Assembly: GCF_019090165.1 (NCBI RefSeq)
Contig: NZ_JAHRIB010000179.1
Span: 19,597-83,596 of the forward strand
Origin: Streptomyces sp. BV286
GTDB taxonomy: Bacteria; Actinomycetota; Actinomycetes; Streptomycetales; Streptomycetaceae
Length of the DNA stretch: 64,000 bases
Reading direction: 5' to 3'
Made by a program: the position numbers and the translations under genes. Position 1 is the stretch's first letter, and every line of letters begins with the position of its first letter. Below are positions 60,810 through 64,000 of the stretch, piece after piece. A model generated the notes under the pieces. That model did no database searches and was not told the DNA's origin. It saw only the letters and a program-made list of their open reading frames with translations.

Positions 60810-61409
60810 ATGAACGACGCCGACTCGACCCCGGAGTCCCCCCAGCCCCGCCGCTCCGACGCGACCCGCGCCACCATCCTGGCCGCGGCGCGCGAGCGCT
60901 TCGCCGCCGACGGATACGAGCGCGCGACCATCCGCGCCATCGCCCGCGACGCGAACATCGACCCCTCGATGGTGATGCGCTACTACGGCAACAAGGAGGG
61001 TCTCTTCGCGGCGGCCGTCGACATCGACCTGCGCCTGCCCGTGCCGGACAAGGTGCCGAAGGCGGACGTCGGCCGCATCTTCGTGGAGCACTTCATGGAT
61101 CTGTGGGAGAAGAACGAGGTGCTCACCGCACTGCTGCGGGTCGGGGTCACCAACGCCGCCGGGGCCGAGCGCATGCAGGGCATCTTCAAGGAACAGTTGC
61201 TGCCGGTCGCGCTGCGCGTGTGCCCCGACCCCGAGCAGGCTCCGGCCCGCGCCGCGCTCGTCGCGTCACAGATGCTGGGCATGGCCCTGACCCGGTTCGT
61301 CCTGCGCTTCCCGCCGAGCGTGGCCCTGCACCGCGAGGAGATCGTGGCCTGGCTCGCGCCGACCGTCCAGCGCTATGTGACCGCCCCGCACCCCGGCCCG
61401 CTCGACTGA
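60810..61409 (+). CDS. TetR-family transcriptional regulator
   Basis: A 199-residue regulator. The N-terminal helix-turn-helix region is ATILAAARERFAADGYERATIRAIARDANIDPSMVMRYYGNKEGLF, with the classic TetR pattern. The C-terminal ligand-binding domain (from about residue 75) is of the TetR_C_17-like type seen in many Streptomyces regulators. ATG at 60810 begins 2 nt after the last operator copy, so binding should block its own transcription. It probably represses the divergent FAD monooxygenase. The ligand may be its substrate. Confidence 0.93.
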   Translation: MNDADSTPESPQPRRSDATRATILAAARERFAADGYERATIRAIARDANIDPSMVMRYYGNKEGLFAAAVDIDLRLPVPDKVPKADVGRIFVEHFMDLWEKNEVLTALLRVGVTNAAGAERMQGIFKEQLLPVALRVCPDPEQAPARAALVASQMLGMALTRFVLRFPPSVALHREEIVAWLAPTVQRYVTAPHPGPLD

Positions 61410-61483
61410 GACCGGAACCCCGGGAACCGGCCGTCCGCCGACGCCGGACGGCCGCCCGCAACACCTCACCTGTCACCCGTCAC

Positions 61484-61548
61484 CCGTCACGCGTCATCCA
61501 TAACCGGCCGGCCGTCCGTCCGTCCATCCGTCTGTCCGTCCATCCGTC
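61484..61548. repeat. Tandem GTCACCC and GTCC-type microrepeats
   Basis: Runs of GTCACCC and of GTCC/ATCC tetramers lie in the convergent gap before the terminator. Confidence 0.7.
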
Positions 61549-61561
61549 GACGGGAACACGT

Positions 61562-61625
61562 CGAGGGCACCGTCCTCGCGCCCGTACGGCATCAGTCGCG
61601 TACGGGTGCGAGAACGGTGCCCTCG
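61562..61625. terminator. Bidirectional terminator between TetR and small membrane protein genes
   Basis: A 27-bp stem with two mismatches or wobbles (61562-61588 with 61599-61625) and a 10-nt loop, between convergent genes. Confidence 0.85.
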
Positions 61626-61656
61626 GAAGAAGACTCGAACTCGGAGGGGACCGAGG

Positions 61657-61956
61657 TCAGGAAGTGGCGCGCACCTGGTCAGGGCCCTGCATCTTGCCCT
61701 GGCCCTTGCCTCCCGGCTTGCGCCTGGGCTGCCGGTCGGTCGAGCCGTCGAGCACCCAGACCAGGCCCGCGATCAGCAGGAACAGCCCGATCGGCGCCAC
61801 GACATAGAGGCCCAGCGTCTCGATGACGCTCAGCTTCTGGGCGGGGTCGTCACCGTCGTCGGGCGTCAGCGCGAGCGCCGGGGACGACATGAGCAGCATC
61901 ATCAGCGTCGTACCGGCAGCCAGGGCGCCGGCGCGCAGGGCGTTCTTCTTGTCCAC
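61657..61956 (-). CDS. Small exported/membrane protein
   Basis: A 99-residue protein. A signal-like first segment (about 7-30, ALRAGALAAGTTLMMLLMSSPALALT) is followed by a short acidic loop (PDDGDDPAQK), a second membrane segment (about 46-69, LGLYVVAPIGLFLLIAGLVWVL) and a basic tail rich in Lys/Gly (KPGGKGQGK). It has GTG at 61956. Known only as a conserved streptomycete small membrane protein; function unknown. Confidence 0.8.
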   Translation of the reverse strand: MDKKNALRAGALAAGTTLMMLLMSSPALALTPDDGDDPAQKLSVIETLGLYVVAPIGLFLLIAGLVWVLDGSTDRQPRRKPGGKGQGKMQGPDQVRATS

Positions 61957-62022
61957 GGTGCAAACGTAGCGAACCCCCGATCCGGCCGCGCGCCCGGGGG
62001 TGCCGTACGGGGCCCTCGGGCC

Positions 62023-64000
62023 TCAACCGGCCTGCCCGCACCCGCCGGTGGTCCGGCCTTCGCGCACCACCTCGGCGAGGGCGTGCAGCCGGGGCGAGGC
62101 GGCGAGTTCCTCCAGCGTGACGGGGCGCCCTTCGGCGTCGGCGACGGGCAGGCGCCAGTTCGGGTACTGGTCCCAGGTGCCCGGCAGGTTCTGCGGTCGG
62201 CGGTCGCCGACGGCGTCCGGGAGCCAGACCCCGACGAGGCGGGCGGGAGTGCGCAGCAGGAAGCGGTGCACGGCCTGGATCTCCGCCTCCTCCGACTGTT
62301 CGGACACTCCGCCTGCCGCTCCCTGGAGCAGTCCGAGCCGGGCGAGCAGCGCCAGCCACTCCCCCACGTCGGCGGCGGCCTCGGCCCGCTCCTCGTCCAC
62401 CGGGCGGGTCAGCAGGCCCAGGCGGTCGCGGAGTTCGACGTGGTCCCCGGTGAGGCGGGACGCGGTGGGCGGCAGGTCGTGGGTGGTGGCGGTGGCGAGG
62501 CAGTCGGTGCGCCATTGTTCGGGGGGCAGCGGCAGCCCCGTACCGTCCCAGTCGCGTTCGAACCAGAGGACGGAGGTGCCGAGCACCCCGTGTTCCTGGA
62601 GGGTCTCCCGCACTCCGGGCTCGACGGTGCCGAGGTCCTCCCCGATCACCAGGGCTCCGGCGCGGGAGGCCTCCAGCGCGAGGACGGCGAGCATGGCCTC
62701 GGCGTCGTAACGGACGTACGTGCCCTCGGTGGCGGGGCGGCCCTGCGGCACCCACCAGAGGCGGAAGAGGCCCATGACGTGGTCGATACGGAGGGCGCCC
62801 GCGTACCGGAAGAGGGCGCGCAGGAGGCGGCGGTACGGGGCGTAGCCGGACTCGGCGAGGCGGTCCGGGCGCCAGGGCGGCAGCCCCCAGTCCTGGCCCT
62901 GGACGCTGAACGCGTCCGGGGGCGCGCCGACCGACATGCCGGCCGCGAAGTACTCCTGCTGCGCCCAGGCGTCGGCGCCGCCCGGGTGGACTCCCACGGC
63001 GAGGTCGTGCACGAGTCCCACGGTCATGCCGGCGTCGCGGGCGCTGCGCTGGGCGGTGGCGAGCTGGGCGTCCGTCAGCCAGGCGAGCCTGCTGTGGAAG
63101 TCGACGCGGTCCATCAACTCGCCGCGGGCGCGGGCCGTTTCGGCCGAGCGGGGGTCGCGCAGCCCCGGCGGCCACCCCTTCCAGTCGGAGCCGTACACCT
63201 CCGCGAGCGCGCACCACGTGGCGTGGTCCTCCAGCGCCTCGCCCTCCTCGGCGAGGAAGTCGCAGTAGGCGGCCCGGCGGCCGGGCCCGAGCGGCACGTC
63301 CCGCACCAGCTCCAGGGCCTCGCGCTTCAGTTCCCACACGGCGTCACGGTCGATCAACGCGCCCTTGTGCAGCACGGATTCGCGCAGCCGGTCGGCCCTC
63401 TCCAGGAGCGCCCGGACGCGGTCGCGGTCGCCGGCGTACGCGAACTCGGGGACGTCCTCGACGCGCAGGTAGACGGGGTCGGGGTAGCGGCGCGAGGAGG
63501 GGCGGTACGGGGAGGGGTCGGTGGGCGCGCCGGGCACGGCCGCGTGCATCGGGTTGACCTGTACGAAGCCGGCGCCGAGCGCACGCCCCGCCCAGGCCGT
63601 CAGTTCGGCCAGGTCGCCGAGGTCGCCCATGCCCCAGGAGTGCCGGGAGAGCAGTGAGTAGACCTGCACGAGCAGGCCGTACGTGCGCCCCGGGGGCTCG
63701 GGCAGTCTCGTCGGCGCGACGACGAGGTGGGCGCGCGCGGTGCGTCCGTCGGGGGCGGTGGCCTCCAGCTCGTGCACGCCGGGCTCAAGCCCTTCGACGG
63801 AGGCGCGGGTCTCCCCCTGCTCGGTCCGGACGCGCAGGCGGGTCCCCTCGGGCAGCGCGGCCAGGGCGGAGGCGAGCGAGGAGCCGCCGGGGATGCCGCC
63901 CGGGGCGACGGAGTCCTGACTGGCGTCGTCGGCGCCGGAGACCGGGCCGCCCGCGCCCGGCAGCGAACTGCCGGGCGAGGCGGGCCGGCCGGCCGTCGGG
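62023..64000 (-). CDS. malQ: 4-alpha-glucanotransferase (amylomaltase), N-terminus outside window
   Basis: GH77 enzyme that transfers maltosyl units between maltodextrins. The visible 659 residues hold the catalytic barrel: SRHSWGMGDLGDLAELTAWA, GLVHDLAVGV (nucleophile Asp), VIGEDLGTVEPG (acid Glu), ATATTHDLPPTA (third acidic residue). ALRIDHVMGLFRLWWVP is the conserved RIDH motif. The frame is open to the window end through an N-terminal beta-domain (VRTEQGETRASVEGLEPGVH), normal for actinobacterial MalQ. The start codon is not in view. It ends 66 bp from the start of the small membrane protein gene. Confidence 0.93.
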   Translation of the reverse strand, partial: PTAGRPASPGSSLPGAGGPVSGADDASQDSVAPGGIPGGSSLASALAALPEGTRLRVRTEQGETRASVEGLEPGVHELEATAPDGRTARAHLVVAPTRLPEPPGRTYGLLVQVYSLLSRHSWGMGDLGDLAELTAWAGRALGAGFVQVNPMHAAVPGAPTDPSPYRPSSRRYPDPVYLRVEDVPEFAYAGDRDRVRALLERADRLRESVLHKGALIDRDAVWELKREALELVRDVPLGPGRRAAYCDFLAEEGEALEDHATWCALAEVYGSDWKGWPPGLRDPRSAETARARGELMDRVDFHSRLAWLTDAQLATAQRSARDAGMTVGLVHDLAVGVHPGGADAWAQQEYFAAGMSVGAPPDAFSVQGQDWGLPPWRPDRLAESGYAPYRRLLRALFRYAGALRIDHVMGLFRLWWVPQGRPATEGTYVRYDAEAMLAVLALEASRAGALVIGEDLGTVEPGVRETLQEHGVLGTSVLWFERDWDGTGLPLPPEQWRTDCLATATTHDLPPTASRLTGDHVELRDRLGLLTRPVDEERAEAAADVGEWLALLARLGLLQGAAGGVSEQSEEAEIQAVHRFLLRTPARLVGVWLPDAVGDRRPQNLPGTWDQYPNWRLPVADAEGRPVTLEELAASPRLHALAEVVREGRTTGGCGQAG

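Noticed and set aside
59079..61091. 670-codon frame joining the FAD monooxygenase to a region opposite the TetR gene
   Set aside because: Upstream of 60623 it crosses the operator array and the antisense of the TetR gene. ATG 60623 has a strong AGGAGG.

Overview
The window is ordinary, high-GC chromosomal DNA of a Streptomyces. Evidence for this is the order tig - clpP1 - clpP2 - clpX, a sodF with a Nur box, an asd/pepN neighbourhood, frequent GTG starts, abundant GC-rich hairpin terminators, and the Streptomyces-type dispersed intergenic repeat (GCGCAGTTCCCCGCGCCCC). I see no insertion sequence, prophage, CRISPR array, rRNA operon or specialised-metabolite cluster. Gene names rest on sequence motifs and family knowledge only, since no search could be run.

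Layout. 1-6 kb: the 3' part of a membrane-anchored protein, then the protein-quality-control block clpX, clpP2, clpP1 and tig (all minus strand) with a ClgR-type box upstream of clpP1, followed by tRNA-Pro(TGG) and tRNA-Gly(TCC). 6-13.5 kb: an Asp-nucleophile alpha/beta hydrolase, a 64-residue membrane protein, an acyltransferase-3, and a tightly overlapping ABC ATPase / FtsX-like permease / HD-hydrolase operon. 13.5-19 kb: a CPA2 antiporter that seems to start at ATC, a SpoIIE-type phosphatase, an Eis-like acetyltransferase, an Fpg/Nei glycosylase and rpiB. 19-25 kb: an amino-acid permease, a transmembrane Ser/Thr kinase, an LPKTG wall-anchored protein, a relic of a berberine-bridge-type oxidoreductase, and bioY.

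25-31 kb is a complete sulfonate/taurine module: a short, probably leaderless, cysteine-containing leader peptide, a hairpin and a GACGTC palindrome array, then binding lipoprotein, permease, ATPase, flavin monooxygenase and TauD-type dioxygenase, mostly with start/stop overlaps. 31-38 kb: a second permease of the 19-kb family, sodF with a textbook Nur operator, a small zinc-ribbon-like protein, a mycothiol-dependent nitroreductase-like protein, aminopeptidase N (copy 1) and an AbiEi/DUF559-like protein. 38-49.5 kb: a serine beta-lactamase-fold hydrolase, a small membrane protein, a NarL-type two-component pair, a Tat metallophosphoesterase, a NUDIX hydrolase, a large secreted subtilase, and an ECF sigma factor with a co-transcribed membrane partner. 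49.9-64 kb: asd, a lipoprotein, a DUF1203 protein, aminopeptidase N (copy 2), an M14 carboxypeptidase, an EamA exporter divergent from a MarR regulator, an FAD monooxygenase divergent from a TetR regulator across a five-fold operator-like array, a small membrane protein, and the 3' part of malQ.

The most interesting items are the leader-peptide/hairpin/repeat region before the sulfonate operon, the TetR operator array, the ATC start, the oxidoreductase relic, and a 14-bp tandem duplication that joins a terminator arm to a stop codon.
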